Counted from the stretch's first letter, positions 17,163 through 28,147 are shown. The stretch: DNA of 64,000 nucleotides from Variovorax boronicumulans (GCF_030812215.1 NZ_JAUSSG010000002.1:576507-640506), one strand, 5' to 3'. Notes: generated from the letters alone by a model not told the origin. Numbers and translations: made by a program.

Positions 17163-17573
17163 ATGGACATCACCATCCACTCGACCTTTCTTCCCCACGC
17201 CGACGCGGAGACCTCGCTGGCCTTCTACCGAGACACCCTCGGCTTCGAGATCCGCAAGGACGTCGGCTACGGCGGCATGCGCTGGATCACCGTCGGCCCC
17301 GCGGGCCAGCCCGGCGTTTCCATCGTGCTGTACCCGCCGGCCGCCACGCCCGGCATCACCGACGAAGAGCGCCGAACCATCGCCCAGATGATGGCCAAGG
17401 GCACCTACGCCACGATGCTGCTGGCCACCCGGGACCTGGACGCCGCCTTCGCGAAACTGCAGGCCGCCGACGCCGAGATCGTCGAGGAGCCGACCGACCA
17501 GCCCTACGGCGTGCGCGACTGCGCGGTGCGCGACCCGGCGGGCAACATGATCCGCATCCAGCAACTGCGCTGA
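17163..17573 (+). CDS. VOC-superfamily (glyoxalase/bleomycin-resistance-like) protein
   Basis: 136 residues with the paired beta-alpha-beta-beta-beta modules of the vicinal-oxygen-chelate fold: STFLPHADAETSLAFYRDTLGFE at the N-terminus and VRDPAGNMIRIQQ at the C-terminus. The last motif usually carries a metal-ligand Glu (DPxGNxxxxxE/Q); here Gln or Arg occupies the site, so metal-dependent catalysis is uncertain. It may bind or sequester a small molecule. Located between the AraC regulator and the UvrA-like ATPase. Confidence 0.85.
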   Translation: MDITIHSTFLPHADAETSLAFYRDTLGFEIRKDVGYGGMRWITVGPAGQPGVSIVLYPPAATPGITDEERRTIAQMMAKGTYATMLLATRDLDAAFAKLQAADAEIVEEPTDQPYGVRDCAVRDPAGNMIRIQQLR

Positions 17574-17611
17574 ACGAAGCGCACGCCCGACAAGAAAACG
17601 ATGGAGACCTG

Positions 17612-20002
<2,391 letters not shown>

Positions 20003-20013
20003 AGCGAACCGGT

Positions 20014-20676
20014 TTACACGACGGCCTTGCGCCCCGGGTCCGTCACGGGAAAGCCGCCGTGCACTTCGAGCAGGCGCACCAGCGCCTCGGAGCTGTGCGC
20101 CTTGGCCCAGTCCTTTTCGGAATCGGTGATGCCGACCACATGCAGGAAGTCGAACTTGCCCGAGGCCAGTTGCGCCGTGGCGGGGTAGTGCTTCGGCTCG
20201 GCCAGCACGATGTTGCGCAGGCCCACTGCGCCCTTCTCGCGGATCACATCGCCCATCGGGATCCGGTCGCCGTAGTCGAGCAGCGGCTTGTCCTCGCCGA
20301 AACGCCCGTGTGCGAGCAGCACATTGAAGGCCAGCACCCGGCGCAGGAGCTTGATGGCCCACTGGTCCTTGGGCTGCGAATGCACCTCGATGACCAGCTC
20401 GGAGCCGAGCCATGAATACTCTTCGGGGTCGTATTCGTCGGGCTCCGTCTCCCAGGGGGTCGATCCCCCCGAGGTGACATAGAGCCACGAGTTGCGCGCG
20501 GGCGTCGGCTCGAACTCGAACACGCCCAGGTGCAGCCAGGCCGGGTCGATGTCCTCGGCGCCGAGCGACGAGAAGACGTCGAAGTCCAGCACGTAGATGC
20601 CGCTGTGCTTTTCACCGAACAGTTGCGGGTAAAGCGTCCCCTCGCGGTACGCCCAGACTTCTTCCATGGAACTCAT
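20014..20676 (-). CDS. Suppressor-of-fused (SUFU)-like domain protein
   Basis: 220 residues, cytoplasmic. The C-terminal pattern, FDFLHVVGITDSEKDWAKAH, followed by ALVRLLEVHGGFPVTDPGR, is that of bacterial SUFU-domain proteins, which are often immunity or effector-associated proteins. The N-terminal part has an aromatic-rich motif (NSWLYVTSGGSTPWETEPDE). Start at 20676 is supported by AAGGAGAAG ahead of the ATG; the longer frame is GC-shadow. Convergent with the UvrA-like gene (11 bases between stops). Role unknown. Confidence 0.72.
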   Translation of the reverse strand: MSSMEEVWAYREGTLYPQLFGEKHSGIYVLDFDVFSSLGAEDIDPAWLHLGVFEFEPTPARNSWLYVTSGGSTPWETEPDEYDPEEYSWLGSELVIEVHSQPKDQWAIKLLRRVLAFNVLLAHGRFGEDKPLLDYGDRIPMGDVIREKGAVGLRNIVLAEPKHYPATAQLASGKFDFLHVVGITDSEKDWAKAHSSEALVRLLEVHGGFPVTDPGRKAVV

Positions 20677-20840
20677 CGGCTTCTCCTTCTTGCGCGTCGG
20701 TGCCCTTTTTCTGCGCCGGCCAGAGCATAGGCGTGACACCCGACAGACGCCACCCGACGAAAGGACTAGAGTGGTCCGACGCGGGACTCCTCCTGCGCAT
20801 CCGTCCAAAGGAATCTCCTTGACACACACGAAGCCACGCC

Positions 20841-21095
20841 ATGGCTGACGCCCCCTTCTTTCACGACGCTTCGGGCACGGTCAGGTTTTCGGTGACGGTG
20901 GAGGGCCAGGACGTGAATGCGAGCATCGGGAAGGAAGTCTTGCGCTACCACTACCGCACCACTGAAAACGCCGACCCGCTCGAGACCTACCGCCTGTACA
21001 TCGAGGAGTTCGATGCGGCCGTGCGGCGCCGTCTGGCGGCGGGCTCCACCGCGCCCATCATGCTGCGCGAGAACGACCTGCGCGCCCCTGCGTAG
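20841..21095 (+). CDS. DUF1488-like small protein
   Basis: 84 residues. Pattern VRFSVTVEGQDVNASIGKEVL near the N-terminus and an amphipathic C-terminal helix (YRLYIEEFDAAVRRRLAAG) match the DUF1488 type of short cytoplasmic proteins. Function unknown. It faces away from the SUFU-like gene, and a short AT-poor region separates it from the convergent Crp/Fnr regulator. Confidence 0.65.
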   Translation: MADAPFFHDASGTVRFSVTVEGQDVNASIGKEVLRYHYRTTENADPLETYRLYIEEFDAAVRRRLAAGSTAPIMLRENDLRAPA

Positions 21096-21133
21096 AACAG
21101 CGGCCGCCAACCGCCAAATCGCCAAATCGCCAA

Positions 21134-21880
21134 CTATGCGATCAGATGCGCATAGCTGCGCCGGTTGGCGCGGTAGCAATCGCACGCCGCGTTCTCCAGC
21201 CCCTCGCGGTCCGTGATGGTGATGACGCCCCGCCGGTAATCGATGAGCTTGCGCGTGTGCAGCGCCGTCGCGGCGTTGGTGATGCCGACCCGCCGCACGC
21301 CCAGCATGCGCCCCAGCACTTCATGGGTGAGCGCCAGGTGCGCCGAGTGCGCGCAGTCCTGCGTGGTGAGCAGCCAGCGCGCCAGGCGCTCCTCGATCTG
21401 GTGGAAGCGGTTGCACAGGCCCGAGCGGCCGAACTCCATCAGGAGCACGCACACGTAGCGGTTGAGGATGCGCTTGAGCATCGTGTTCTGCGCAAGCTCC
21501 TGCGCGAACGACTGCGCCGTCAGCCGCCAGGCCATGCCCGGGCCCTGTACCAGTGCCCGCAGCGGCGCACTCTGCACGTCCAGCGAGAGCTCGTAGCCCA
21601 GCGCGCCCTCGTTGCCCACCATGCCCGTCTGCAGGCCGTCGTGCCCGTCGACGGTGGACACCAGCGAGACGAAGGCGCTGGTTGGAAAGTGGATGTGGTG
21701 AATGACGTCGCCCGGCTCGTACAGGATCTGCGCCGTGGCCAGCTCCACGCTGTCGCAGCGTTCGAGCAGGTGGGCCTTGTCAGCGAGCGGCAGCGCCTCG
21801 AGCAGGCGGTTGAGAACGGGGCGAAGCGGATCTGGTGTCACGGAACCGCCTGTTGGGAAGAACGAGCGCGGAATGCGCAA
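21134..21880 (-). CDS. Crp/Fnr-family transcriptional regulator A
   Basis: 248 residues. N-terminal cyclic-nucleotide-binding-like domain (ATAQILYEPGDVIHHIHFPTSAFVS, GNEGALGYELSLD) and C-terminal winged helix (LTHEVLGRMLGVRRVGITNAATAL). It lacks the four N-terminal Cys of FNR and the exact cAMP-contact residues of CRP, so it belongs to the broad group of betaproteobacterial Crp-like proteins with an unidentified ligand. Same strand and same architecture as the next gene; the two are probably old paralogues. Confidence 0.88.
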   Translation of the reverse strand: MRIPRSFFPTGGSVTPDPLRPVLNRLLEALPLADKAHLLERCDSVELATAQILYEPGDVIHHIHFPTSAFVSLVSTVDGHDGLQTGMVGNEGALGYELSLDVQSAPLRALVQGPGMAWRLTAQSFAQELAQNTMLKRILNRYVCVLLMEFGRSGLCNRFHQIEERLARWLLTTQDCAHSAHLALTHEVLGRMLGVRRVGITNAATALHTRKLIDYRRGVITITDREGLENAACDCYRANRRSYAHLIA

Positions 21881-21952
21881 CCGGGCGCATTGTTGCCGAC
21901 CCGCCCTCCTGCGTCTGTGCGCAGGCGCACCGAGCGCGGCGCGGCCGCCGCT

Positions 21953-22723
21953 TCAGGTCGCGGGCTGGCGGGGCAGCAGGCGGTCCGTTTCGCGCTTGAC
22001 CACCTCATAGCACTCGCACACCTGCGTCTCCAGGCCCGGGCGGTCCAGCACCGTGATGTGGCCGCGCGAATACTTGATGAGGTTCAGGCGCTGCAGCTTG
22101 CCGGCCGCCTCGGTCACACCTTCGCGGCGCACGCCGAGCATGTTGGCGATCAGCTCCTGGGTCATCACCAGTTCGTTGCCTGGAAGCCGGTCCAGGCTCA
22201 ACAGCAGCCAGCGGCACAGTTGCTGCTCCAGCGAATGGTGCCGGTTGCACACCGCCGTCTGCGACATCTGCGTGATGAGCGACTGCGTATAGCGCAGCAG
22301 CAGGTGCAGGAGCGGCCCGCCGTTGTCCGTGAGCTGCTTGATGTGGCTCGCGCTCAGCCGGAACGCATTGCCCGCGCTCTGCACCACGGCGCGGTTGGGC
22401 GTGCTGCCCCCGCCCATCAGCAGCGATACCCCCACCATCCCCTCGAACCCGACGACGGCGATCTCGGCCGATTGCCCGTTCTCCAGCACATAGAGCAGCG
22501 AGACGATGCAGTCGGTCGGAAAGTAGACGTACTGCTGTACCACGCCCGATTCGTAGAGCACCTCGCCAAGCTTGAGCGGCACCAGCTCCAGGAGCGGCAT
22601 GAGGCCGGCCAGCACCTCCGGCGGCATGACCTCCAGGAGACTGTTGCGCGCCACGGCTGCGCGCGGGAAAGTCGGATGCGGGGACGATGCCATGGCGGAA
22701 GGGGATTCCAAAGTTCGGATCAT
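21953..22723 (-). CDS. Crp/Fnr-family transcriptional regulator B
   Basis: 256 residues (an ATG ten codons in, at 22693, is an equally good start). Cupin-like domain with GEVLYESGVVQQYVYFPTDC and GFEGMVGVSLLMGG; C-terminal winged helix MTQELIANMLGVRREGVTEAA. No FeS Cys cluster. It lies 72 bases upstream of regulator A on the same strand and shares its LGVRR-x-G-[IV]-T recognition-helix signature, so the two may bind overlapping sites. Confidence 0.88.
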   Translation of the reverse strand: MIRTLESPSAMASSPHPTFPRAAVARNSLLEVMPPEVLAGLMPLLELVPLKLGEVLYESGVVQQYVYFPTDCIVSLLYVLENGQSAEIAVVGFEGMVGVSLLMGGGSTPNRAVVQSAGNAFRLSASHIKQLTDNGGPLLHLLLRYTQSLITQMSQTAVCNRHHSLEQQLCRWLLLSLDRLPGNELVMTQELIANMLGVRREGVTEAAGKLQRLNLIKYSRGHITVLDRPGLETQVCECYEVVKRETDRLLPRQPAT

Positions 22724-22871
22724 TCTGCGACCGATACCCTGGCGTCTGTGCGATGCCGCACATAGATGCGGGCTATTTGATTTGTCGATGGCTGCGTGCG
22801 CTGGCGAACGGTGCGCCGGGCTTTTTCTGGGTAGCGTGGTTTTTCAGAGCCTCCATCGACTGGAGAACACC

Positions 22872-23162
22872 ATGCCTCCCCTCAAGACCCCTTCCGAGCT
22901 TGCAGCCGACGACGCCGTGCGCGCCTATCTGCGCGGGCGAACGATGCCCCCCGTCCTGTACGACGCCATCGTGTGGGCGGTGGAAATACGGATTTCAGCG
23001 GGCAAGCGGCCGCTGCTCGACGAGACGCTGACGACCGACATCGACAACCACGCCGTCGTCACGCGGGCGCGGCTGCTCATGGCCGTGCAGCCGGCCCCAC
23101 TGCCCGGCCCGCCCGCGCCCCGCGATGCCGGGCACGAGCCGCGCTCGGCCGAGGGGATGTAG
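22872..23162 (+). CDS. Small protein of unknown function
   Basis: 96 residues, no signal peptide or membrane segment. The middle (TMPPVLYDAIVWAVEIRISAGK, TTDIDNHAVVTRARLLMAV) looks like a compact helical domain; the C-terminal 25 residues are Pro-rich and probably disordered. I do not recognise the family. The first in a pair: the next gene begins immediately after its TAG. Divergent from Crp/Fnr regulator B, which may control it. Confidence 0.6.
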   Translation: MPPLKTPSELAADDAVRAYLRGRTMPPVLYDAIVWAVEIRISAGKRPLLDETLTTDIDNHAVVTRARLLMAVQPAPLPGPPAPRDAGHEPRSAEGM

Positions 23163-23384
23163 ATGCCGATGAAACTGCTTCGCCAGCTGTGCTGCGCGCG
23201 GCTGCCCATGCAGTTGCACGACCAGTTCGACATCCAGAAGTGCGACGTGCTTCGCGCGGTGGCGTTGATCGAGGCGGACCTGCCACCCGTTCTTCACGAA
23301 CACGGACGCAGCGTCTACGCAGGGCAGGCGACGGTCATGCGCGTCACCGCCAAGGGGCTGAACACAGCCAGGCAGCGCGGCTGA
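23163..23384 (+). CDS. Small protein of unknown function
   Basis: 73 residues. The ATG directly abuts the preceding stop (a second ATG lies two codons later), consistent with coupling. Contains two adjacent Cys near the N-terminus (QLCCARLP) and a helical middle (DIQKCDVLRAVALIEADL). Family not recognised; likely works with the upstream small protein. Confidence 0.5.
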   Translation: MPMKLLRQLCCARLPMQLHDQFDIQKCDVLRAVALIEADLPPVLHEHGRSVYAGQATVMRVTAKGLNTARQRG

Positions 23385-23412
23385 CTGACCGCGCCCCCGG
23401 TAATGAACGCAC

Positions 23413-24024
23413 TCAGGCCGTCACGGGCGACGCGGCGACCAGATGCTCGGTGAGGAACCACACCTGCAGTTCGTTGGTGCGCAGCACGTTGCTCACGAAC
23501 ACGTCGTTGCTCCCTGGATCGCCTGATTTGTCGACCTTCTCGGCCGCCTCGCGCGCGTTCACGATGATGTGTTCATGCGCCTCCGCAAGACGGCGCAACT
23601 GCACCGCTGCCGGCTCGCGGCCGCGCGGCGGACGGGCGATCTTCGTGGTCTCGGCGATGTCGGCCGCCATCGCAAGCGCGATACCGCCCAGGAGCTGGAT
23701 GCGCTCGGCCACGATGTCCACCAGCAGCACCTGCCCTTCGTAGTGCTGGTCGTACATCAGGTGCAGCTGGTTGAAGGTCGGGCCGACCACCTGCCAGTGG
23801 TGCTTCTTGTACATGTCGCGCAGGGTGATCGTGTCGGCCAGGCACTGGTTGAGCAGCGCCACGCTTTCCTTGCAGACCTTTTCGGAGAGGCCATTGGGCA
23901 GTTTGACGATTTCGCCGTAGCGCTGCGTCTCGTGGCTCTTCTGGTCGAGATCGGGTTTGACTTCCTGCTTCGAGCGGGCGGCCGAGGCGCTCGCTGTGGG
24001 TTTGGTTTTCTTCGAGGCTGCCAT
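23413..24024 (-). CDS. dps: Dps-like ferritin family protein
   Basis: 203 residues. Dps stores iron as a ferric core and protects DNA in stationary phase or under peroxide stress. Ferroxidase-site motif at about residues 78-100: KKHHWQVVGPTFNQLHLMYDQH, where the intersubunit His and Asp/Glu ligands are present. The N-terminal ~35 residues are Lys/Ala/Ser-rich, like the DNA-binding tails of several Dps proteins. Start at 24024 has AGGAG 9 bases upstream; the longer frame runs through a probable operator. That operator, TGGTTGAATCGATCAAC, nearly matches one in front of the neighbouring marR gene. Confidence 0.88.
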   Translation of the reverse strand: MAASKKTKPTASASAARSKQEVKPDLDQKSHETQRYGEIVKLPNGLSEKVCKESVALLNQCLADTITLRDMYKKHHWQVVGPTFNQLHLMYDQHYEGQVLLVDIVAERIQLLGGIALAMAADIAETTKIARPPRGREPAAVQLRRLAEAHEHIIVNAREAAEKVDKSGDPGSNDVFVSNVLRTNELQVWFLTEHLVAASPVTA

Positions 24025-24041
24025 TGCGGATGCTCCTGAGT

Positions 24042-24058
24042 TGGTTGAATCGATCAAC
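24042..24058. promoter_or_regulatory. Operator-like site upstream of dps
   Basis: TGGTTGAATCGATCAAC contains GTTGA-N5-TCAAC, a perfect inverted repeat, 18 bases upstream of the dps start. It agrees at 14 of 17 positions with the site at 24672-24688 in front of the marR gene, so both are probably bound by the same MarR-family regulator. Confidence 0.55.
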
Positions 24059-24141
24059 AACTTCTAGCACCCGTCAATTGGCCTCCGCGTAGGCCAGACG
24101 GCAGTGTTCGCGCGGTGCGGGGCGCTTGCCCCCGGCCGGAC

Positions 24142-24651
24142 TTACGCCTTGGCCCCGCGCCGCCCCCGGTCCGCCTTCGGCAGCACCGCCTCTTCCACCA
24201 TGCGCTCCGCCTTGGCCTGCAACAGGTTCAACGAAACATCGAAGCGCGCCGCGTCGTCCGCATCCAGCGCCTTCATCAGATCGCCGTTGATCTTCGTCAC
24301 CAGCGGAAAGAGCTCGTCGTAAAGCGCCTGCCCCGCTTGGGTAAGGCCCAGCTGCACCTGCCGCCGGTCTCCCGCCTTGGCCACCCGCGAGATCAGTTGC
24401 TTTGCGACCAGCGAACCCACGGCCTTCGAGGTGCGCGCCCGGTCGAGTTGCGCATGCTCGGCCAGTTGCGACGACCCCAGCTCGCCCTTGCTCGCCAGCA
24501 CCGCGATCAGCCGCCACTCGCGCCGCGTGATGCCGAAGCGCCCCTCGCAGAGGCGGATCACCATGCTCCCCGCCACGGACAGCAGCCGCGACAGCCGGTA
24601 CAGCGGCAGGTCGTCCAGCGGGCGGCGGGGCGCGGCAGCAACGGCGGGCAT
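24142..24651 (-). CDS. MarR-family transcriptional regulator
   Basis: 169 residues. Winged-helix dimer repressor: helices before the HTH (FGITRREWRLIAVLASKG), recognition helix region LAEHAQLDRARTSKAVGSLVAKQLI and wing AGDRRQVQLGLTQAG. It sits divergent from the Bug/sulfatase operon, suggesting it responds to a substrate of that operon (aromatic or sulfated compound). The same operator-like 17-mer occurs 21 bases before its start and 18 bases before dps. Confidence 0.88.
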   Translation of the reverse strand: MPAVAAAPRRPLDDLPLYRLSRLLSVAGSMVIRLCEGRFGITRREWRLIAVLASKGELGSSQLAEHAQLDRARTSKAVGSLVAKQLISRVAKAGDRRQVQLGLTQAGQALYDELFPLVTKINGDLMKALDADDAARFDVSLNLLQAKAERMVEEAVLPKADRGRRGAKA

Positions 24652-24671
24652 CTGGGGGTTAGTCCGGGTGA

Positions 24672-24688
24672 TGGTTGATTAGATCAAT
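24672..24688. promoter_or_regulatory. Operator-like site between marR and the Bug operon
   Basis: TGGTTGATTAGATCAAT holds TTGAT-TAG-ATCAA, a perfect inverted repeat. It lies 21 bases upstream of the marR start on one side and 57 bases upstream of the Bug gene on the other, where a regulator could control both directions. Confidence 0.6.
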
Positions 24689-24744
24689 CGACTGTAGCGT
24701 CTCTAAAGTCGTTCGCCACCGACCGAGAACCCGGAGAACCGCCC

Positions 24745-25743
24745 ATGTCCAGCCGCCTCGCCCTTGATCGTCGCCATGCCCTCGCCGCGCTGGGCGGCCT
24801 GGCCCTTGCGCCGCTGGCCAAGCTTGCGCATGCCCAGCAGGGGTTCGTGCCCGGCCAGCCCATCAAGGTGCTGATCGGCGTGCCCGCCGGCGGCACGCAG
24901 GACGTGCTGACCCGCGCCATCGCGCAGCAGGTGCGCGATTCGCTCGGGCCGCTCATCATCGACAACCGCTCGGGCGCCGCGGGCCGCATCGCGGTCGAGG
25001 CGGTGAAGACCGCACCGCCCGATGGCCACACGCTGCTCCTGGGCACGGCCAGCATGATGACCATGTTCCCGAGCGCGTACCGCAACCTCTCCTACGACCC
25101 GGTGAAGGACTTCGTTCCGCTCCTGAACGCGGCCCGCTTCGAACTCGCGCTCACCGTGCACAAGGACGTGCCCGCCAACACGTTGCCCGAATTCATCACC
25201 TGGGCCAAGGCGCAGGGCGACAAGCTGAGCTTCGGCTCCTATGGCGCGGGCACGCCCTCGCACTTTCTCGGCGAAATGCTCAACCGCGCGGCCGGCCTGA
25301 AGATGGTGCACGTGCCCTATCGCGGCTCCACGCCCGCGCGGCAGGACCTCATGGGCGGCACCGTGCCCGTGTACTTCGACACCGTCGGCGGCGCGCAGCA
25401 GATGCTGCCCTCGGGCCGCGTGAAGGTGCTGGCCACCAGCGGCGAGAAGCGCTCGCCGCTCATGCCCAACCTGCCGTGCTTCGTCGAGGCCGGCTACAAG
25501 GATGTGGTCGCGACCGCGTGGTTCGCGTACTACGCACCGCTCAAGACGCCGCAGGCCACCGTCGACAAGCTGCGCACCGAACTCACCCGCGCCGTCAATT
25601 CGCGCGAGGTGCGCCAGCAGTTGCTGCAGAACGGCATGTACCCCGTTGCCGACGGCAGCGAAGCGCTCCTGAAGACCATGCGGGAAGACACGACACGCTG
25701 GGCCGGCATCATGAAGGCCGTGAATTTCCAGGCCAATGATTGA
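24745..25743 (+). CDS. Bug-family solute-binding protein 1
   Basis: 332 residues. Periplasmic binding protein of the tripartite-tricarboxylate (TTT) type. The signal peptide has a twin-arginine-like start (DRRHALAALGGLALAP). Bug signatures: IKVLIGVPAGGTQDVLTRAIA, LIIDNRSGAAGRIAVEAVK, VHVPYRGSTPARQDLMGGTV. Ligands of this family are carboxylates and small aromatics. No TctA/TctB membrane genes are nearby, as is usual for Bug proteins in this order. Followed 37 bases later by a second Bug gene and then a sulfatase. Confidence 0.9.
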   Translation: MSSRLALDRRHALAALGGLALAPLAKLAHAQQGFVPGQPIKVLIGVPAGGTQDVLTRAIAQQVRDSLGPLIIDNRSGAAGRIAVEAVKTAPPDGHTLLLGTASMMTMFPSAYRNLSYDPVKDFVPLLNAARFELALTVHKDVPANTLPEFITWAKAQGDKLSFGSYGAGTPSHFLGEMLNRAAGLKMVHVPYRGSTPARQDLMGGTVPVYFDTVGGAQQMLPSGRVKVLATSGEKRSPLMPNLPCFVEAGYKDVVATAWFAYYAPLKTPQATVDKLRTELTRAVNSREVRQQLLQNGMYPVADGSEALLKTMREDTTRWAGIMKAVNFQAND

Positions 25744-25780
25744 ACACAACCGAACAACCGATCGAGGAGGAACCTAGACC

Positions 25781-26776
25781 ATGCTGAACCCCAACCATCC
25801 CACCCATTCCATCACCCGCCGCGTTGCCGGCCTGCTGGCCGCAGCCGGCCTCATGGCGTCCATTGCCACCGGCGTGGGCGCGCAGACGCTCGACAGCCCC
25901 CTGCACATCGTCGTCGGCTACGCCCCCGGCGGCGCCACCGACCGCGTAGCGCGCATCGTCGGCGAGAAGCTCGGCACCAAGCTCGGCGTGCCCGTCATCG
26001 TGGACAACAAGCCCGGCGCGGGCGGGCGCCTCGCGGCGCAGCAGGTCAAGCTCACGCCCGCCAACCAGAACGTGCTGATGCTCGCCAACCCGGCCGTGAT
26101 GGTGGTCGCGCCCCTCGTCTTCAAGGACAACAACTACGACGCCGAGCGCGACTTCGTGCCCGTGTCGCACGTCAACGCCTACGACTTCGCGCTGGCCGTC
26201 TCGCCCACCCTGCCCGTGCGCGAACTGCCGCACCTGCTCGCGTGGATGCGCGCCAACCCGCAACAGGCCAACGTGGGCGTGCCCGCCACCGGCAGCCTGC
26301 CGCACTTCTTCGGCCTGATGGTCGGCGAGAAGGCCAGGGTGCAGACGCAGGTGATCGGCTATCGCGGCTCCGCACCGCTCCTGAACGACCTCATCGGCGG
26401 CCAGGTGCCCATCGCCGTCGACACCGAAGACGTGGTGATCCCCCAGCACAACGCGGGCAAGCTGCGCATCCTGGCGCTGTCGGGCGAAAAGCGCTCGCCG
26501 TTCGCGCCGAACATCCCGACCTTCAAGGAAGCCGGCCTGGACCTCGCCGCCACCGGCTGGAACACCTTCTTCGCGCCCGCCACCATGCCCAAGGACAAGG
26601 TCGAGCGCCTGGCCGCGACCATCCGCGACGTGATGCAGGACCCGGACACGCAGCGCAAGTTCAAGGACTCGGGCATGACGCCGGTGGTGAGCACGCAGGC
26701 GCAGACCGCCGCGATGCTCAAGGCCTACAAGACGCAGTGGGCCCCTGTCGTTCAAAAGTCCGGCTACCAGCCCTGA
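25781..26776 (+). CDS. Bug-family solute-binding protein 2
   Basis: 331 residues. Sec-type signal peptide ending near GVGAQ. Same fold as the preceding gene: IVVGYAPGGATDRVARIV, VIVDNKPGAGGRLAAQQVK, VIGYRGSAPLLNDLIGGQV. A GAGGAGGAAC ribosome binding site precedes the ATG. The two Bug proteins are clearly diverged, so probably bind different ligands or serve different steps. Sulfatase gene starts 16 bases after its stop. Confidence 0.9.
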   Translation: MLNPNHPTHSITRRVAGLLAAAGLMASIATGVGAQTLDSPLHIVVGYAPGGATDRVARIVGEKLGTKLGVPVIVDNKPGAGGRLAAQQVKLTPANQNVLMLANPAVMVVAPLVFKDNNYDAERDFVPVSHVNAYDFALAVSPTLPVRELPHLLAWMRANPQQANVGVPATGSLPHFFGLMVGEKARVQTQVIGYRGSAPLLNDLIGGQVPIAVDTEDVVIPQHNAGKLRILALSGEKRSPFAPNIPTFKEAGLDLAATGWNTFFAPATMPKDKVERLAATIRDVMQDPDTQRKFKDSGMTPVVSTQAQTAAMLKAYKTQWAPVVQKSGYQP

Positions 26777-26792
26777 ACCTCATCCGTTATCC

Positions 26793-28112
26793 ATGACCCG
26801 CAGACCCAACATCATCTTCATCGTCGCCGACGACCTCGGCTATGCGGACCTCGGCTGCTACGGCGGCCGCGATGCCGCGTTCGGCCCCGTCTCGCCCGTG
26901 CTCGACGGCCTGGCCGCGAACGGGCTGAAGCTCACGCAGGGCTACTCGAACTCGCCCGTGTGCTCGCCCACGCGCTTCGCGATGATCACCGCGCGGTATC
27001 AGTACCGCCTGCGCGGCGCGGCCGAAGAGCCCATCCGCAGCAGCAGCCGAGGCAGCACCACGCTGGGCCTGCCGACCGACCACCCCACGCTGCCCTCGCT
27101 GCTCAAGGCCGGCGGCTACCAGACCGCGCTCATCGGCAAGTGGCACCTGGGCTACCCGCCGCACTTCGGTCCGCTGCGCTCGGGGTATGACGAATTCTTC
27201 GGGCCGATGTCGGGCGGCGTCGACTACTTCACCCACTGCGACTCCACCGGCCAGCACGACCTGTGGTTCGGCGAAGAAGACAAGAAGGAAGACGGCTACC
27301 TCACCGACATCCTTTCGAAGCGCGCCGTGGACTACGTGGAGCGCATGGCCAAGCAGGAATCGCCCTTCTTCCTCAGCCTGCACTACACCGCCCCGCACTG
27401 GCCCTGGGAAACCCGCGACGACGCCGAGAAGGCGCCCGCCGTGAAGGACAACCTCTTCGACCTGGCCGGCGGCAACATCCATGTGTACCGCCGCATGATC
27501 CATCACATGGACGAGGGCATCGGCTGGATCATGGCCGCGCTCGAGAAACACGGCATGGCCGACAACACGCTCGTGGTGTTCACCAGCGACAACGGCGGCG
27601 AGCGCTTCTCGGACAACTGGCCGCTGGTCGGCGGCAAGATGGATTTGACCGAAGGCGGCATCCGCGTGCCATGGATCGCGCACTGGCCCGCGGTGATCGC
27701 CAAGGGCGGCGAGAGCACGCAGCTGTGCATGACGATGGACTGGTCGGCCACCATGCTCGACGCGGCGGGCGTGAAGGCCGATGCGAACTACCCGCTCGAT
27801 GGCGTGTCGCTCATGCCCGTGCTGAAGGATGCAAAGCAGAGCTTCCGCCGCCCGCTGCACTGGCGCATGAACCACCGCGGCCAGCAGGCGATGCGCGACG
27901 GCGACTGGAAGTACCTGAAGGTCGACGGCAACGAGTACCTGTTCAACATCCCGGCGGACGAGCGCGAGCGCGCGAACCTCGGCAAGAAAGAGCCCGAGCG
28001 GCTGGCCGCGATGCGTGAAGACTGGCTCGCGTGGAACGCGACGATGCCGGCGATTCCGGAGGATGCGACGGTGAGCCTCGGGTATTCGGTGAAGGACATG
28101 CCGCAGCGTTGA
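26793..28112 (+). CDS. Sulfatase (arylsulfatase-type)
   Basis: 439 residues, cytoplasmic in appearance: no signal peptide, starting MTRRPNIIFIVADDLG. Catalytic features: Asp13-Asp14 for the metal, and the formylglycine motif CSPTR with Cys57 (SPVCSPTRFAMITAR), which is converted by an FGE-type enzyme made elsewhere. Other landmarks: LIGKWHLG, FFLSLHYTAPHWPW, FTSDNGGE and GVSLMPVL. Length and absent export signal suggest cytoplasmic hydrolysis of an imported sulfate ester, matching the two upstream uptake-type binding proteins. Substrate unknown. Confidence 0.9.
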   Translation: MTRRPNIIFIVADDLGYADLGCYGGRDAAFGPVSPVLDGLAANGLKLTQGYSNSPVCSPTRFAMITARYQYRLRGAAEEPIRSSSRGSTTLGLPTDHPTLPSLLKAGGYQTALIGKWHLGYPPHFGPLRSGYDEFFGPMSGGVDYFTHCDSTGQHDLWFGEEDKKEDGYLTDILSKRAVDYVERMAKQESPFFLSLHYTAPHWPWETRDDAEKAPAVKDNLFDLAGGNIHVYRRMIHHMDEGIGWIMAALEKHGMADNTLVVFTSDNGGERFSDNWPLVGGKMDLTEGGIRVPWIAHWPAVIAKGGESTQLCMTMDWSATMLDAAGVKADANYPLDGVSLMPVLKDAKQSFRRPLHWRMNHRGQQAMRDGDWKYLKVDGNEYLFNIPADERERANLGKKEPERLAAMREDWLAWNATMPAIPEDATVSLGYSVKDMPQR

Positions 28113-28147
28113 AGCCTGCAGTTCTCCCGGCCGATTTCGATTGGTTC

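Noticed and set aside
22756..22771. CCGCA-CATAGA-TGCGG dyad upstream of Crp/Fnr regulator B
   Set aside because: Five-base arms in GC-rich DNA are expected by chance; no promoter alignment supports it.
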